Below are positions 26,175 to 27,350 of a stretch of 27,350 bases of DNA, piece by piece (within the stretch, counting starts at the first letter, position 1; the number at the start of each line of letters is the position of its first letter). The notes under the pieces are model-generated. The model made no database searches and was not told the DNA's origin. It worked only from the letters and a program-made list of their open reading frames with translations. The stretch is from Polaromonas sp. (GTDB taxonomy: Bacteria > Pseudomonadota > Gammaproteobacteria > Burkholderiales > Burkholderiaceae), in the NCBI GenBank assembly GCA_013823505.1, contig PNMH01000050.1:1-27350 (forward strand), in the 5' to 3' direction. The position numbers and the translations under genes were made by a program.

Positions 26175-26897
26175 ATGAGCTCCTTCAGCGCCACCCTGGC
26201 GCCGCCCCCCTCTTCCATGCCTGACGCCCTGCCCACCCAGCTGCAACGCCGTCTGGCCATCGTGCTGGCGGTGGTGGTGTTCCACGTTGGCGCTCTCTGG
26301 GCCCTGCAAAGCGGCCTGCTCAAACGCGCCGTGGAGCTGGTGATTCCGGTCCAGGTGCTGGCCGAGTTCGTCGAACCGCCGCAGCCACAGATCGAGCCGC
26401 CACCACCGGCCCCGCCGGTGGCCACCCCCACACCGCCCAAGCCAAGGCCGCGGCCGGTGCCTCAACCCTTGCCGCAGCCGGTGGCCACGCCCACACCCGA
26501 GCCGTCCACGTTGGCCCCGGTGGTCCCGCCCAGTCCACCCGCGCCGCCGGCTCCCGCCGAACCGGTGTTGGCTGCAGCACCGCCTTCCCCACCCGCGCCC
26601 CCGGCGCCACCCCGCATCGAACTGCCTTCAAGCAGTGCCGACTACCTCAACAACCCGCGCCCACCGTACCCGCCGCTGTCCAAGCGCCTGGGCGAACAAG
26701 GCAAGGTCGTGGTGCGCGTCTACATCGACGTGGACGGCACCGCGTCGCGCGCCGAGGTTCGCCAGTCCAGTGGATTCGAGCGCCTGGACCAGACAGCTGT
26801 GCAAACCGTGCTGCGCTGGCGCTACGTGCCGGGCAAACGCGCCGGTGTACCCGAACCCATGTGGTTCAACGTGCCCATCAATTTCGTCTTGGAATAA
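26175..26897 (+). CDS. tonB: Energy transducer TonB
   Basis: Periplasm-spanning protein that couples the ExbB-ExbD proton motor to outer-membrane receptors. Of 240 residues, a single N-terminal membrane helix (about 27-45, IVLAVVVFHVGALWAL) carries the functionally important His37 in the SxxxH-like position. A long Pro-rich spacer runs from about 67 to 150, with Pro-Lys and Pro-Glu repeats. The C-terminal domain (about 155-240) has YPPLSKRLGEQGKVVVRVYI and GFERLDQTAVQTVLRWRYVPGK, the TonB_C hallmark. Start at 26175 has no clear ribosome-binding site; an internal Met at 26217 is an alternative. It is followed 27 bases later by exbB. Confidence 0.96.
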   Translation: MSSFSATLAPPPSSMPDALPTQLQRRLAIVLAVVVFHVGALWALQSGLLKRAVELVIPVQVLAEFVEPPQPQIEPPPPAPPVATPTPPKPRPRPVPQPLPQPVATPTPEPSTLAPVVPPSPPAPPAPAEPVLAAAPPSPPAPPAPPRIELPSSSADYLNNPRPPYPPLSKRLGEQGKVVVRVYIDVDGTASRAEVRQSSGFERLDQTAVQTVLRWRYVPGKRAGVPEPMWFNVPINFVLE

Positions 26898-26924
26898 ACC
26901 CCGTCAGCAGGAGTCAGAAGCATC

Positions 26925-27350
26925 ATGGAACCGCAACTCGCAACATCGGGCATCGCCCACGTCTGGACCCAGGGCGACTGGGTCACCCGCTCGGTGGCCA
27001 TCGTGCTGCTGATCATGTCGTTGGCCACCTGGATCATCATCCTGTGGAAAGCACTGGACCAGCGCGCCCAGCGCGCCCAAGCCAAGGGCGTCGAGGGCTT
27101 CTGGCACAGCGCCGATTTCGCCGAAGGCCTGGACAAACTGGGCTCGCCCGAAGGCAACCCGTTTCGCGCCGTGGCCCTGGAAGGCCGTGAATCGACCCGC
27201 CACATCCTGCACAAGGACGGCCACAACGGCTCGCCGCCACAGCGCCAGCTGCACGACAGCCTGGACGTGAGCGACTGGGTGGAGCGCTCGCTGCGCAAGA
27301 GCGTGGACGACTTCACTGCCCGCGCCCAGAGCGGCCTCTCGGTGCTGGCA
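26925..27350 (+). CDS. exbB: ExbB proton-channel subunit, C-terminus cut by window end
   Basis: Inner-membrane MotA/TolQ/ExbB family protein, the stator-like ring that powers TonB. The 142 codons present begin MEPQLATSGIAHVWTQGDWV, and the first membrane helix is VAIVLLIMSLATWIIILW (about 25-42). The cytoplasmic part has GNPFRAVALEGRE and SVDDFTARAQSGLSVLA, running into the second helix where the window ends. AGGAG lies 11 bases upstream of the ATG. It follows tonB directly; exbD would be expected next, outside the window. Confidence 0.93.
   Translation, partial: MEPQLATSGIAHVWTQGDWVTRSVAIVLLIMSLATWIIILWKALDQRAQRAQAKGVEGFWHSADFAEGLDKLGSPEGNPFRAVALEGRESTRHILHKDGHNGSPPQRQLHDSLDVSDWVERSLRKSVDDFTARAQSGLSVLA

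Overview
The window is GC-rich chromosomal DNA, most likely from a Burkholderiales bacterium of the Comamonadaceae type (Hydrogenophaga-like is a guess). That rests on gene content and protein similarity: ppsA/ppsR, DUF485-actP, ahpC/ahpF, a catecholate-type TonB receptor with piuC, and a tonB-exbB locus. I see no integrase, transposase, tRNA, rRNA, CRISPR array or phage structural gene.

Layout. (1) Positions 1-3337: PEP synthase ppsA (minus, cut by the window start) diverges from its regulator ppsR; a small membrane protein follows on the minus strand. (2) 3391-7688: an MFS organic-acid/metabolite symporter (minus) diverges from a DUF485 plus actP solute:sodium symporter pair (plus). Each unit ends in a clear intrinsic terminator. 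Uptake of acetate or related carboxylates would fit with PEP synthase as the gluconeogenic entry point. (3) 7738-19324: six co-directional accessory genes: a multi-pass membrane protein with a large cytosolic C-terminal domain, a caspase-fold (metacaspase-like) protease, an Amidase_2-SH3 protein, a 1877-residue protein, a membrane-anchored TIR protein, and an astacin-like zinc metalloprotease with a PPC-like domain. The 1877-residue protein combines two alpha/beta-hydrolase domains, a macro/M17-N-like region, a CHAT protease domain and a helical/TPR tail. This is the unusual part of the window. (4) 19351-21768: ahpF and ahpC (minus), with a cluster of GATAG/CTATC half-sites upstream that resembles an OxyR region. 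(5) 21814-27350: an iron-uptake region with Fur-like boxes in front of a TonB-dependent receptor-piuC-FMN oxidoreductase operon and in front of a 25-codon ORF-tonB-exbB operon (exbB is cut by the window end).

How the genes may work together. Regions 1-2 are central carbon uptake and gluconeogenesis. Regions 4-5 are peroxide defence and TonB-driven iron uptake, sharing one divergent regulatory region. Region 3 encodes enzymes that could attack peptidoglycan, lipid or ester bonds, proteins and NAD, together with two caspase-clan proteases. None of the enzymes except the two membrane proteins has a recognisable export signal. The simplest reading is a conflict, immunity or programmed-death type module, but this is inferred from domain content only. 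Flanking core genes and similar composition argue against a very recent insertion.
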